Shown: piece after piece, positions 1-12,697 of the stretch
Position numbering within the stretch: the stretch's first letter is position 1
Layout of the letters: every line of letters begins with the position of its first letter
NCBI GenBank assembly: GCA_001600455.1
Contig: BCKC01000008.1
Span: forward strand, 2,081,345-2,145,344
Direction: 5' to 3'
Length of the DNA stretch: 64,000 nucleotides
Origin: Endocalyx cinctus
Taxonomy: Eukaryota > Ascomycota > Sordariomycetes > Amphisphaeriales > Apiosporaceae
Translations under genes and position numbers: made by a program
The notes under the pieces: model-generated
Told to the model about the DNA's origin: nothing
What the model saw: only the letters and a program-made list of their open reading frames with translations
Databases searched by the model: none

Positions 1-42
1 ATAGTACCAATTGGAAAAGGAAAATAAGAAACAGTATCTTCT

Positions 43-1280
43 TCATGCTTTGGCTTCCGCTTTAGGTTTATACCAAGTTCCCGTCTCTTCGATCCTCTTA
101 ACCGCCTTTTTCATATCCTTCATATAAATTTTGCTAGGGTAGTTTCTGATCCTCTTAGGTAGGTGAGGATATACGAGAGCGACATATCCGACGATGAAAT
201 GATACATGGCCGTGTTGGAAGGTGTAACCTTGAGGTTAAACTCTCGCTGGAAGCGCTCCGGCAGCCAGTGGATCGTGAGTAACCTCGCGATCGGCATGTT
301 GGGTCTAATGAGTAAGGGCATCTTCTTGGGCCACTACAATAGGAGGAGTTAATAATTGCCATATATTTAGATAAAGATATGAAGCATTCAAAGAAGCATG
401 TCTCGACAAACTTCTCTTTCCGTTTCTCTCTTTTCGGTGACAAACAAGAAAGAGAGATGGATTAAGAAGATAGGAAGTTTTTAGAAGCAGCCTAGAATGG
501 GGAGGTAAGGAATTGAAACAACAACATATTTTTCCACTTACGAGCAAGTCCTTTGCCAGGCTTCTCGCCCAATCCGTCACCTCGAGCGTCTCGATGTTGT
601 GGTTCCAGTACGCCCAAAACTCGTCCAGCGTCTCCGGCCACATCTCGGGCGGCATTCGCAGAGACGTCCCATACACGGCTGCCTCCTTGAACATCACCTC
701 CTGCTTCTGGCGCGAGATCTTGCCGAAAAAGGCCTCGTGTACCACTAGCAGCGAGACGAAAAGAGTGGCCGCCGTCCACTTATGTAGCTCTGGATCATCC
801 GCGTCTGTTTATTTTTTAGTTTTGAGAAAAAAAAAACAGTTAGAGTCGAAGGGGGGGCGAAGGGGGTGTTTTCTCGGCAACGTGTTTTGAGAAAAGAAGA
901 AGAGAGAATTTCTGCTTACAGTACGTTTCGCCCTTCACCTCGGCGTGCTTCTGGTGAATAACGCTAAAGATGGCCTGCTTCTCCTCCTGCGAGCCGTACA
1001 CGGCCGCGTTGAGGAACCGGGCCGTCGTCTGCAGCCGGTTCATGATCCGGTAAGCGAAGTTGGAATGCTTGTAGGAGCCCTCGGCCAGGGCCGGGTGCGC
1101 GAACTGGCACACGATCGCGAACTGTCCCCCGAGGAGGAAGATGGCGTCTTCGGCGTACTTTCTCAGCTCTTTCGGATCCTGGATGGTCTCGAAGATCTGC
1201 GGCTTCTCGAACCCTTCCGGACGCGAGGGGCTTTGCTGCGCGCCGGTGGTATCGCCGCCGTGTCCTGCTGGGCAAGCCAT
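43..1280 (-). CDS. DUF2236 (mpaB / rubber-oxygenase-like) protein, 3 exons
   Basis: Predicted 304-residue protein from exons 920-1280, 542-804 and 43-333. Introns use GTAAGC and GTAAGT donors and the joins keep frame. The first join restores the continuous stretch KGETYYADDPELHKWTAATL, typical of the DUF2236 family (ER-bound oxygenase mpaB / latex-clearing oxygenase Lcp catalytic domain). The product begins MACPAGHGG and has no obvious signal peptide. The family is mostly alpha-helical; characterised members bind haem or cleave polyprenyl chains, but the substrate of this small fungal branch is unknown to me. The acidic YADDPE segment and the following helices up to the C-terminal TGTWYKP are intact, so the gene looks functional. 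It is the first gene of the window and faces away from the left edge. Family assignment is firm; any catalytic role is inference. Confidence 0.85.
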
Positions 1281-2311
1281 TTTCTGGGTTTGTCTCCGAG
1301 TAGTGAGGATTTGATTATACTATAGGACCTTTCTTGCTAGATTCTAGAGCGAATATTTTTAAACTTGATAACATATATGTGAGTGACGTTAAGATTGATA
1401 GCATCATCCGTCCCTGGCAGACCTAAATACTCCTCCTCGGCAGCGCCAAGGATTCCTGAGAACATGCGTGAGTAAGGATCTTAGTATATAACCTATGTAT
1501 GCGGTTGTAACATCGTAAATGTATCCCTAGAGCTGATCACTCGACATATTTTAACGGCACGCCGCGAATTCTAATCCAGATATGGTAATCCTTGGGTCGG
1601 AACTTATAAGGATTATGTCAATTTGGCCAATAAGAGTATCAAGTTCGTGTACTTCTACTTGACAACTAATAATAAGCTTAGTGATATAGACGTTGTATGT
1701 GGGGTAGTACGACGATGCATACTCCAGGGTTCAGCGGTGCCTCGGTATTCTTTCTTTGCACCGCATTTGGGGAAGCAGAGTCGACCGGATCTACGACCGC
1801 GGCAGCGATTGAGTGGATACGGGGTACATTGAACCTGATCTCTGAATGCTTATAATTCATAGTACACTAAGACACGTACTTAGTCTACTCTAAGGACAGT
1901 ATCGAATATCAAGATTTTCCGTTACGATGACCATAAACCTCATCATTAATAGTTTTGTCATGCACTCCATACAGCCTTACCAGAAAAGCCCTAAAAAGTA
2001 CCATGTCGCTGATCGGCGTGAAGTAGTCCTGTGAGTTGCGATTTTATTGAAGCCTGTGGTAGTTGACAAGAAAATGCTACATAGCCTCAGCAATTTTGAA
2101 TTACAAGTTCTTTAAGGTTGCATAGCACAGGAGCTATTGGACCTCTCCCATTGAATTCCTTTACATCAATACCTCGACTAAGGCGGCCAAACAACATTCT
2201 CGAGAAATACTTGATATTCTAAAGAGATGGTTGAATTCCTCATCACTAAAGGTAAAGCAACAAGCTTGATTGCCTCCAAATGTTAAGGTTTACCCTTCGC
2301 CTTAATCGCTG
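1281..2311. other. Intergenic spacer, no gene seen
   Basis: AT-rich spacer between the 5' end of the DUF2236 gene and the 3' end of the Zn2Cys6 gene. It holds only short, composition-driven open frames (about 60-70 codons near 1.62-1.86 kb on both strands) without family resemblance. I see no repeat or RNA gene. Confidence 0.6.
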
Positions 2312-4994
2312 CTACAACAACGTATCAAGAGTATTTCCGGAAGTAAACGCATCTCCCCATTGACCTTGCATCTCGAACTCTTGGCACATAGAGTTCCACT
2401 GGTCCCAGTCTATTGACGCAGAATCTAATCCCGTCATTTCTATATTGTTCGGATCAGGTATTGCCGGAATAGGATAAAAGTTGTCGTCTTCGAGCTCGGC
2501 AAATTCTTGAACGAAACCGTCGGCGCCTGTGCTCCCTAATACATTTACGTCATATTCCTGAGGTAATGGTGTTCCATTCTGCCGCACGGCTTCGTTGAGG
2601 CCTAGAGAAGGTATCATCCGGTCGGTCTGGTCTACTTCTGAGGGTATAGATACTACGGGCCGGTTGATAGCGACACGATCCCGTCCTCGAAGTTGTATAA
2701 CGCAAGATGGCACCGCCCATGTGTTCGAAGCGTCCAGTGATGATCTGCTACGCATTTCCGTCTCGCGAGCCTCCCACGCCTTCAACGTAAGGCTACATAC
2801 GGCAACGCACAGCTTCCTACGTCGACGTCTTCCGCTGATGATCTCCGGGTGGTTCGCAAAGACGTCATCGATAATTTTCCAGGCTGCGTCTGCGCGGGCG
2901 TCCGGGTGGGTGTGGGTGCGTAGGTACGTGAGAAGGTAGATCAGCGCGTGCCATTGAAAATGGGTTTCGACGTGCCAGAGGAATCGTCTGAGGCTTGGGA
3001 TGGTGCGAATTTGCATGTCGAACTCCAAAATCTGATAGCTGTTGGTGAAAAGGATATTCTCTTGCTCGTCGGATGCGGACGGCGATACTGCCGATGAAGA
3101 CGATGGTGTAACAGTATGATTGGAGTGGTTATGGGAATCCTCCTGCTGCGCATTACTTCCGCGAGGCAGGTGGGCGAAGAGGCGTAGCTTGCAAACGGAC
3201 GCTTTGGCGAGTATCCACACGATGTGGTAAAGCGGGATCTGCAGGTCACAGTGTCTTACGACTTTCTCCTCGATGACCTTCTCGAGTTCGTCGATGGCGC
3301 GATCCCTCTCCCGCAAGCTGACGGCCGGGTTATTCAGCCGGGACCATTCGCCGTCGAACGGGTCGTTGTCGGGGAGCCCGTGCTTCAGGAAGGCGCCGAC
3401 CAGGGTGCGCAGAATGATGAACGCCATCTCGGTGGGCTTGTCGTGCTCCGGGGGCGCCTCGCGCATGCCCGGGTACAGGTCGCAGTCGTCTACGTTCTGC
3501 GGCGGCCGCGTGTCCCAGAGCCGGCCGATGATGGATAACCCGGCGCCCGAGAGTTCTCCTGCGCGCGCATCAAGCTGCACCATGTTCACCCAGAGCCTAC
3601 GGCGCATCTCGGCCTCGAAAAACGTTATCTTCAAACTCTCGCCATCTCTGTGGAGGCCAATCCGCTGGCCGATGCGCATGGCTATGCCCGTTAACGCCCA
3701 GAATGTGTGAGGATCGTAATGGTTGCGAGTTGACAACTTGGAGTTTTGTCATTAGTGTCCGAACTGGGAGCAATTAATCATGTATATTTCCAACTTACTA
3801 AATAGAGAATAAATGCTTGTAGTACCGTGATGTCGCTAGTCCTCAAAATAGCTGCTTCTCTTAGAGCCTTTTGGGCGCCTTGTCTGAACCTATCGAGCGC
3901 CGAGGCTTTGCTTTGTTTTAGCATCTCTTCACACTGAGATTCTTCCATAGATAGCACGGCACTGAGGTAAATGCTAAATATCAAGGCCTTCATAGCCTTG
4001 GAAATATTTTTCAAGTCCGCCGCCGACTCTAATATCGCTTTTTGTGACGTGGGCACATGAAGGATCTTTGTGAGAGGATTGACATTTTCGAGGAATGTCT
4101 GCCACAATATGAAGATCTGCATCGGCGGTGGATGTAGTGATAATAAGTCATTAGTACCGCTGGCCTCCTTTGCGGAGAAGATGAAGTCGACCGGATCTTG
4201 TGCAAGGAACGGCGATGATCTCGCTTCTGTGGTTGTTGCCCCTTCGGCATCGTCTTCGTAATCATGGTACTCTTCTTCGTCCGATGATTCCTCTAATATA
4301 TCTTTCGGGTCTTGAAATTCATCCGTAACCTTTGTCCAAAGGTTATTTTCTACGTACTTTGATTTTCCGAAATTCGCGATTAGCTTCCCGTCACTTTCCG
4401 TGGTTAGCCCTTGCACATTTGCGCTCATATCTTTACTATCCGGTGGAATTCGTGTCCTCAGCGCGAGGCTATTCATAGCAATATTATTCCCAACTGCCAC
4501 ATCGCCGACGGTAGGCCTCTTCAAAGCGCCCAGGCTTATCAAGAGCGCTTCGTATCTCTTCACCTTCGCGATCAATTCCCTCTCACGCTCAGTAGCACAT
4601 TCTCCTTCGGGGAGAGACAAGCCGGCATCATGATTCCGAGCATCTCCTCCGGTTGAAGTCAAGCCATCAAGCTGTTGTTGATTGATACGTTTTCTCCGCC
4701 GCGGCGGAGGCGGCGCGCGGTATATGCATTGAACACCAGATTTGCTGCAGTTGTTGCATGGATAGATGCGAGAGCATTTTACCTTGCGATGCTTGCATTG
4801 TTGGCACGAACTTAAAGGATGAGTCAATTACTTATAAGCTATATAGTAGATAGAAGTACATACAACGGTTGAAGTTGGATTTGAGTTCGCGGCGAAGACG
4901 CCGATGCAGTTTCAGAAGAGGTTAAACCGTAGTTAGAGAGTGATGACGGTAAATGCTGTGAATTCGGTGATTGATCTTGATTGTATAGAGACAT
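2312..4994 (-). CDS. Zn(II)2Cys6 transcription factor with fungal_trans domain, 3 exons
   Basis: Predicted 855-residue regulator from exons 4864-4994, 3799-4810 and 2312-3736. The short first exon was recovered by splicing: donor GTATGT, acceptor TTTAAG, joined as P-F-S-C into the zinc cluster. An ATG at 4827 would give a shorter start just before the cysteines, but the exon join gives the longer N-terminus usual for this family. The binuclear cluster is C46-x2-C49-x6-C55-x5-C61-x2-C64-x6-C71, followed by a basic linker (PPPPRRRKR). An acidic patch (EESSDEEEYHDYEDD) and the fungal-specific middle homology domain follow; the intron falls inside its LYL-LSTRNHYDPHTFWAL segment, with the signature RIGQRIGLHRDG. 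A nuclear DNA-binding regulator is expected. It is divergent from the amidase at 5591, a frequent arrangement for a pathway-specific activator; that link is inference. Confidence 0.9.
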
Positions 4995-5590
4995 GACCGA
5001 TGAAAAGTAAGGTACTTGTCATGATGATGTTATGTTAATCCCGCCAGTGGGATGTCTGTTTAAGTACCCCTTACCACTACCCCTACCCTTATATGCACTG
5101 CTGAGGTGGGTTGATAGGCTATCCCTAATAGGAATGTAGCCCCCTAATTAGAGCTTTCTTACTGCAACTCAACCACCCAACCACTGTTATTTTGAATGCT
5201 TTAAATATACATTTAACTTAGGATATTTCTAGTCAAGAACCCCTACAAATTAGCCGGTTCAATTTAACAAATTTTTCATTAAATATAATTTCTCTATGGG
5301 GGTGTAGAATTTGATTCAATTTGTTATATTTCAGTCGCACATCATGGCCTATCGTCTTCATGCTCCCATAGACATGGGCAAAATGTTGAAGCAATAACTC
5401 GGAAGATACGGGCTGATCTTCGTTCTGCATACCTTAGAAATGAGTTTCAACCAAGAGGAAAAGCGGCGAGGAGTATAGGAGCTCGGTTCCTGACGTATTC
5501 CCCCCGCATTATGGAGTAAAAAATTAATATAATGGCATTTCCAATACCACGCTCCAAGATTGCAAAGATCTCCAGAACCTACCTGCGATA
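4995..5590. promoter_or_regulatory. Shared divergent promoter region (TF / amidase)
   Basis: About 600 bp separates the start codons of the Zn2Cys6 gene (minus) and the amidase (plus), so both promoters must lie here. It is AT-rich, with a pyrimidine-rich run near 5.06-5.10 kb. I found no convincing CGG-N-CCG palindrome. A 65-codon minus open frame near 5.23-5.43 kb is probably chance. Confidence 0.5.
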
Positions 5591-7742
5591 ATGTCATCTA
5601 ATCTAGAACCTTGGGAAAGAAGAGCAGCGGCCAAACGGGCAAGTACTTATGCCAAAATTCGACCTGAATGGAGGCTCAGTGCCGAAGATCTTCACCGCGC
5701 CTCCAAGCAGCAAGATCTGACCGGATCATTTTTCCGGCAGTTCCTAGATTCAGAAGACATATCTATCCTGTCTCTTGACAGCATACCTATCATCGAGTCG
5801 ATAAAGGAAGGTAGATTTTCGTCTGTTAGTGTAACTACTGCATTCTGTAAAGCAGCTGCAGTCGCACACCAAATTGTGAGATCAATATACGTCTTTGCGT
5901 AGCATCTGCTATCTCTAACTTAGGATGGATGTAGAATAATTGCCTGCACGAGATATTCTTCGATCAAGCATTGCACCGAGCTCAAGAACTTGATGAATAT
6001 TACGCTAGTCATGGAACCACGATGGGGCCGCTTCACGGACTTCCAGTCAGTCTGAAAGACCAATTCCATGTAAAAGGCGTCGACACCACGATGGGATACG
6101 TCGGATGGATTGGAAGCAATCTTGGCATCAAAGATCCCAATCAGGCACACAAAATTGAAAGCCAAATCGTCACCGAGCTACTATCACTAGGCGCCGTTCT
6201 CTACTGCAAAACCAGCTTGCCCCAGACCCTTCTCATCGGGGAGACAAAGAATAATATCATCGGACAGACCCTGAATCCTCAGAATCAGAATCTTTCCTGT
6301 GGTGGTTCTTCCGGAGGAGAGGGTGCGTTGCAAGCTCTTAGAGGTAGCACGCTCGGCATCGGTACAGACATTGGCGGCTCCGTCCGCATTCCCGCCGCTT
6401 TCAACGGGATATTTTCGCTCAAGCCCACGCCCGAGCGAGTATCTTACCGCGACGCTGCTAACAACAATCCCGGCGAGACGACCTATAGATCGACGGTGGG
6501 GTTCATGAGTACGTCACTTGATGGCGTTGGTTTGATGCTGGAGTCTCTCTTATCGACTCAACCATGGATTCGAGATCCTGCAGTTGCCCCAATCCCGTTT
6601 CGTCGTGACGTTGTCGATACCTATCTCTCTCGTGCTAATCAGGACGGGACCGCTAAACGAGACGCACCGGTATTGAAGCTTGGCGTCCTTTGGACAGACC
6701 GTAACGTCGGGCTTCATCCTCCGGTTATGCGGGGTCTACATATGGTTGTTGATGCCGTTAAGAAAGCTGGACATAAAGTACGTACGAGAGAGTAACAAAA
6801 AAAGAACAAGATAAAAAGAATTGCTGTTGAAATTAACAAAATATAGGTGGTCACTTGGGACCCTCCGGATCAGGCGACTGCCATACGAATCCATGTGAGT
6901 GCTTCTCATCTATGCAACCGGTGCATAAAGGCTTAAAAACTACCTTCAAAGACTTTTTGTAAGACCTGGAAACGTAACTAATGCTTATTATTTTTTCCCA
7001 GCTGGGCTTCTTGTTTGCCGATGGTGCTCATGACATACATACTCAACTAGACCGTTCTGGCGAGCCGTTGATTCCGGATCTAAGAGAGGTATTCAAGCTT
7101 CGACCTCCAATTGATGTCTTAGAATATCAAGACTTGACTCTTCAAGGGCTCGAATATGAAGCGAAGTACTCTGATTATTGGAATTCTACTGCGGATGATG
7201 ACGGTAAGTGTCACCGAGGGGGGAAAAAGAGATCGGAGGGTAATGAGCATATCTCCTGATGACCCCTTTTAAGGCGAACTTGTCGATGCCGTCATAATGC
7301 CCGTTGCGCCTCACGCGGCCGTTATTCCGGGAAAGTATTATCATACAGGTAGGTGCTTATCTGAGCTTTCATAAGTAACAGGTTGGGTTTCCGCGTTGGA
7401 CTAAAATGGGATCAGGATACACGGAAGCCATGAATCTGCTGAACTACACGGCTGTGGTGATTCCAGTGACCAAAGCCGATAAAGATATCGATCGTTTCGA
7501 CCACTCCTACGAGCCCCTAAACGAAATAGACGAGAAGAACTGGAAAGCCTGTACGATTATTATCATTCTTTAACACCGCGTATGTCACACTAACTACGAC
7601 GACAGATGACCCAGAAATTTACCACGGGGGACCCGTCGGCGTCCAGCTTGTTGCGAGAAAATTTGAAGAGGAGAAGATTTGGGCAATTGCTAAGGTTGTT
7701 CATGCCGCACTGGAGGTGGCAAAGAATAAAGATCGAACATAA
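5591..7742 (+). CDS. Amidase (amidase signature family), 7 exons
   Basis: Predicted 574-residue enzyme from exons 5591-5875, 5935-6777, 6847-6894, 7002-7203, 7274-7348, 7416-7550 and 7606-7742. All joins are in frame with GT-AG introns of 59-107 nt. It belongs to the amidase-signature family (fungal acetamidase-like), which hydrolyses carboxamides to acid plus ammonia with a Ser-cisSer-Lys triad. Visible residues are Lys136 in PVSLKDQF, cis-Ser220 in CGGSSGGEGAL and nucleophile Ser244 in GTDIGGSVRIPAAF. The C-terminal HGGPVGVQLVARKFEEEK is the usual end of this fold. No signal peptide is seen, so a cytosolic enzyme for nitrogen or carbon scavenging is likely. The specific amide is unknown. 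It is divergent from the adjacent Zn2Cys6 gene. An unusually small exon 3 (48 nt) is supported by good sites on both sides. Confidence 0.92.
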
Positions 7743-8877
7743 TATAAGAAGTCATATGACACAGAAATTTATCTCGACCCCTAAATAGGACTCTTGGGTA
7801 GTATCCGCCTCGCTATATACGAATTCAAGATTCTGTATGAAGCCACCAGTAGCGTCATTCCGACTGTGTGCACCCTCCCAATGTGTCGCTGTATATCTAA
7901 ACCAGTTTCGATCGAAGTGTTACTATCGCTTGTGCTTATTTCAAGTAAATCATGTCATATACTCCGGATGCGGCTCCAAACTATCCTAACCTGATAAGTT
8001 GATTAGATTTCATGGGTTCTCTTTCTTATAAAAGGATTGTTCGCTTCTTCATGAAGGCCGTGATGACGCAATACGAGAAATGGTTGAGTTTGGAGTTTGG
8101 AGTGTTTGGAGCGATGTTAAGAAACCTCACCTTCGCATGGTCTGTAATGGAAGCAACGCGAAGCCAGGCGCTCTCAGTTAACAGTCTTGGGAAACTCCTA
8201 CGACGTATAATCCTTCTTTTTCATTTGTCTTTCGTTTCTTTTTTCCATTTCTGTTCTCATTTCTTCTTATTTCAAATAGTGGATGGGGTGATCGGGGTCA
8301 AGTAGACAGTGTTTATCGTGGTGTTTTAGACAGGTACATGGATTTGAGGGCTTACGGTATATTCGGGAGCGCGACGTTCTACTGCTTCGACTCGATGCGT
8401 TACTCGGCGGGTTCTCCGCAATAACAAATTTATTCGGCTGCCTGGCCACGTGAATTGCCCCCACGGGCTGAATAACAGTTCGCATACTCAAGAAACGCTC
8501 TTGGTTGTGATCAAAGGGGCGAGCTAGAGAAGAAGGAGGAAAGCGCGACTTCTTGTCGATATCAAGCGAGACTGTGAGACGAAGACCGAAGGATAAAACG
8601 TTAGATGATGAGAGATTGATAAATTGACAGCGAGCCGGAGCGGCTTAGACATATGTACAGTCATCTCCATCTCGACTCCTATAGAATGTTAAGGCGGGGC
8701 AATATTTTTTCCATCGAATAATAACTCTCCATCACATAACTGTGTGTGTGGTGGGGGTTAAACCACGCCCTCTTGAGGCCTCCACGGCCATATCATACAT
8801 ATTGTAACATCAACTACCTCGAGTAAAGGTAACCGAGTTGATCTGACAGAACTTAGCAATCAACACATACTTGAAAT
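7743..8877. other. Intergenic spacer, no gene seen
   Basis: Spacer between the amidase and the DUF6594 gene. Open frames at 8.0-8.3 kb (plus, 97 codons, ending in a pyrimidine-rich hydrophobic run) and 8.27-8.49 kb (minus) lack recognisable features. The last 200 bp presumably hold the promoter of the DUF6594 gene. Confidence 0.5.
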
Positions 8878-9924
8878 ATGACCCTGGAACAGTGCATCAA
8901 TCAAGTCAATAATACGCAGAGCAGTATCGTACCGGCACAGCCTTCCCTAGAAGAAATACAGAAGCAGCCTTGGAGATATGTTGGATACAAGCGATATGCA
9001 GAGTTTATTTCTACCGATCGAGATCTTTTCATCTTCCGACGTTTCGGGGCCTTAAACGCGCGTGTAGCTCTACGGCTCCAGGACCAAATTGCCGAGATTG
9101 AGGAGAGATTAGAATGGCTAGACGCTAAGTACAGCAGCCGAGAAGGGGAGCCCATCAACAACGGGTCCTTTCGAGACGACATGCCAGATCGTGAAGAGTT
9201 ATTAGACGAGTTGACTGCTGCATTGAATAGATATAGTCAGTCAAACGCGCAAACGTAAGCCCCGAAATGATTTAATCTATAACCACCTAACCGGAATCGC
9301 AGACGACTTCTTAATACAGCAATCACATCTAGGGAAGCTTAACCAAGCACCCCTTCGAGATGTCAAAAGCCTCAGGAGATGGCATAAAAACCATCAAGAT
9401 CGGGCGATCGACAAAGAGGAACATGCGTACCTAGATCACGATGAGGATCTCATTTGCCTATACTCTAAGAATAACAAGACCCCTCTGCGCAATTTTATTG
9501 ACAATTCGCTTCGCTTGAGAACTTTGGGTTTATGGCGAGACAAGAGCCGAGATATCCCTCTTTACGAATCCACCGCGATATCGTATTACTCGGACAAGAA
9601 AATGGACGGCTTCGTATCCGGCGCCATCGTGTTCGTCGGTGCCGTCATCCTGCTCATCCCACTATGGATCTTGCAGGCTTTGGACAGCCTGAAAACGAAG
9701 CTGGCCGTCATAACTACGTTCGTCCTTGTTTTCCTCCTGATACTATCGTTCGTTATGGTGGCTAAGCCGTTCGAGGCCCTCGCGACGACTGCGGCGTAAG
9801 GATGATATTATTTCTATTTTGGAACGCATCACGAAGGCAGTCTTCGCGCTAACGTTTGTTTCCTCCCCTTTTCAGGTATGCCGCCGTTTTGATGGTATTC
9901 ATTCAAGTTAACGAATCGCTTTAA
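8878..9924 (+). CDS. DUF6594 family membrane protein, 3 exons
   Basis: Predicted 299-residue protein from exons 8878-9235, 9303-9795 and 9876-9924. The cytosolic N-terminal part has the family pattern (GYKRYAEFISTDRDLFIFRRF, then ARVALRLQDQIAEIEERL). The C-terminus has three hydrophobic segments (about GAIVFVGAVILLIPLWIL, AVITTFVLVFLLILSFVMV and AYAAVLMVFI), the usual ending of DUF6594 proteins, a large fungal family of unknown function. The first intron needs a non-consensus GTCAGT donor. The better-looking GTAAGC 26 nt later gives the wrong phase and a stop, whereas GTCAGT yields the family-like junction LNRYNDDFLIQQS. If that donor is not used, the gene carries a frameshift. The second intron (GTAAGG/TTCAG) is ordinary. 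Confidence 0.85.
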
Positions 9925-11110
9925 ATTGACGGATGGGATACCTAGTAATGTCCACTAGATCCTTAAAAATAGAAGGACCCTTTGATTTTGGGGAACTGTG
10001 AACCGTGCCTCTCCTCCACCCCGCCAGCCCGCCAGCTTGTTTCCTGCCTATGTACTTCGTAAATTCCGTATACTCACACCAGTTCCCAATATCGGTCTTG
10101 GCGCATAGCTGAATATGTCTCTTGGCTTCGCTGACACATCTTCCTCCAATTACATAGGTCGAGAATGATAAACATCTTATCTTCGTATTTCTAGTTTGAA
10201 GTGAATCACCCCAACTGCCCAATTTCATATTCATAGAAATCAATTTCAATTTATAATTATTTGAATCCTCCCCAGCCTGCAGTAATAAGAAACCAAAAAT
10301 CAAACCGAGGCAACGTAGAGTACGAAGTTAAGCTGAGTATCAGTCAAGGACCAACCTACAGCACATTACCAAATGAAGGGTGAAAAGATCGTATGACCCA
10401 GGATTATCTATTGACTTACGCCGGTCAAAGATCTGGATCGGGTCTTCATGTTGGGGGGCTATGCTTCCTTGAGCTTATGCTCCATCCAAAGAGACAAGAG
10501 CCAAGACCAAGACCTGTCTCTGGCCCAACCAAACCTCGAGGAACAAATCCCGGTCTACCGAAAAAAGCAGGCCCCCGAATTATTTATATATTTTAGGTTA
10601 ACCTTGTAAGACCCTCAGCCTGCCGCCCGGTTTGTAGTATATACTACATATTATATTGTAGAATGTACAAAGTAAAGAAGAAGGGGGGACAGGGGGCCTT
10701 TTGTGCAACAAAGTGTTGGTCATAAGTACTCATAAATTAGAGTAATATAATGATAATAACCGTCAGTCTCACCACGGCCGCCACGCCGCAATTTTGCTTA
10801 TGCGAATTACGGCGTAAAGATTAAGCGAGGAACCTCAGTACACATTCATTTGTAAGGAATGGCTCAGTTCTCATAACCAAAAGCGCCTTCACTTCGAGCC
10901 TGCTTTTCTCGTATAATTGGCTGTGCCGCCTACCCGATTATATCATCTAATCAAGAAGCTAAATTCCCGTCACAGCCTTTCCATTCATTCATTCCATCCA
11001 TCCCTTTCACTTGTTGTTTTCACATTTCAATCACTATTTACAATTCCGACCCCAAACAAAGATAATTATTATTAATAACACATAAATAGTACTTGACTTA
11101 AATCTTCAAT
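9925..11110. other. Intergenic spacer, no gene seen
   Basis: Spacer upstream of the orphan secreted protein. Open frames near 9.9-10.3 kb (minus) and 10.39-10.6 kb (plus) have no domain-like content. The final 150 bp are pyrimidine/AT-rich (repeated CATTC and CATCC near 10.98-11.01 kb), as in fungal core promoters. Confidence 0.5.
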
Positions 11111-11960
11111 ATGTTTCACAGAGCCTTTCCGCTACAAGCGGTGTTATCAACGCTACTCCTCCTAAACAGTTCGGGGCTCACCCACGGCGCGGCGCTAAAC
11201 CGGCGTATGGGACCCTATTCCTCCTCGGACCCGGACAACTATGAGCACGAATACGTACCAGTCCGGCAATCCCGTCCATCCTCCTCCTTCTCCTCCTCTT
11301 CCGCCGGTAGGAAATACGGCACCGTATCCGACAACGCGTGCTGGATCGAGACGAGCGAGTTCACGGCGACGTACTTCATCCACCCGGAGCCGGACCTGTG
11401 CGTCGACATCGCGGCCTACCACAAGCTCAAGATCTCGAGGGTACCCACCTGCGACGACGGCGCCGAGGCCCTGCTCGCGAGGTTCGGCGCCCCCGGCTGC
11501 GAGGGTCCGCCCGCGAGCCTCAACGTCCTGGACGAGAGCTTGCTGGGGACGTGTATAGATATGCCGACTTGGAAGCCGGCTAGTTACGCGTTCGTGTGCA
11601 CGGGCGAGATCAAGCCGCCGAGTGGTTACGTCACCTCCGGGCCCGTGTCAGAGTCGGAGTCCGAGTCCGAGTTGCTGACCGGGCCATCAAATTCTTACCT
11701 GCTGTCATTTAAGGGGTTGGATGGTTCGAGAGAAGGCGGGTTGGGGTTTTTCTTGCTAATTTCGGCCCTGTTGGGATTACTCGCCTTGACGATGCTAGTG
11801 GTGGCTGTTTCGCGGTGTTTAAGGATAGGGCAGTGGTGGTTGGTAAGTGATTATTTTCCTTTTTTGTGTGAACTGAGTCGGACTTATCTTCACGAGGGTG
11901 CCTGCTAACGATTCCGAATAGTCATTATCCAATAGAGAAGACCGCATAATGTTAAAATGA
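11111..11960 (+). CDS. Orphan secreted / single-pass membrane protein, 2 exons
   Basis: Predicted 256-residue protein from exons 11111-11842 and 11922-11960; the intron has GTAAGT, a perfect GCTAAC branch point and an ATAG acceptor, and replaces the read-through C-terminus with a 12-residue tail. Residues 1-27 are a signal peptide (FPLQAVLSTLLLLNSSGLTHG). The ectodomain starts with a Ser/Pro-rich linker, then a compact region with six cysteines (DNACWIE, DLCVD, PTCDD, PGCEG, GTCID, FVCTG). A repeated SESESESE run, one transmembrane helix (GLGFFLLISALLGLLALTML) and a short cytosolic tail follow. I do not recognise the family. The six-cysteine ectodomain suggests three disulfides and an extracellular role; a sensor, adhesin or effector-like function is speculation. 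Confidence 0.75.
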
Positions 11961-12697
11961 ATACCATAGAGCAAATAATTTTTAGTGAGATAATGAAATA
12001 TTCAACTTGGATTGCTTACTTTTACATAAGGCGGCGGCATTTTTGAAGATTTCTTGCCAGTAGTACTGTGATAATTCAATTCAGAATCTGCATACGCGGT
12101 TGACTCAAAGCGTAATAGAATGTTTATGTATACCCGATAACCCTGTAAGAATGACGTCCCCTACATCTATCTCAAAAGTCGTCTAGCTCCAAACTACCTA
12201 CATATACCCGTGGACATACTTGTAGTATTAAGTCTCATACGGTGCTGCATGCAACATATATCGATGGATATCCAATACATCACAGTCAGACAGTATACAC
12301 CCGGAGAGCACGAATCCTGATATGCTGTAGAAGCATCACAATAACTGTGCGTACTGGACTATGGTCTTAGTAGCTTTACGTTACATGCCACTCTAGGTTG
12401 TACACGTAGACATTGCTATCGGGATGAGAGATGGTAGTACATACGTATTGAACAAGAACAGGTGTTTGTTGAAGATTAATAATTTATTCATGACTTCATA
12501 GTGCAGCTTTTTCAACTTATATTGATTTTGCACAAAGGGATGATTGTTTAAGCTGCTAAACCTCTCCCCGTTGACGGCTGGGTGTGCCGTCGATCCTATT
12601 GTTACATTATATACTCACTTATGAGCCTCCTGGGGCACACAGTTAAACAAAAGTTTTGTACAAAAGTCGGTGACGTAGTAATTTGTCGGTTATTAAG
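11961..12697. other. Intergenic spacer between convergent genes
   Basis: The flanking genes end towards each other here. The sequence is AT-rich with no open frame worth calling and no repeat that I can see. Confidence 0.5.

Noticed and set aside
1623..1860. Small open frames on both strands
   Set aside because: Short, antisense to each other, no homology features or splice partners.
8012..8491. 97- and 74-codon frames downstream of the amidase
   Set aside because: The plus frame ends in a poly-pyrimidine hydrophobic stretch and the minus frame is Ser/Arg-biased; no supporting splice sites or family resemblance.
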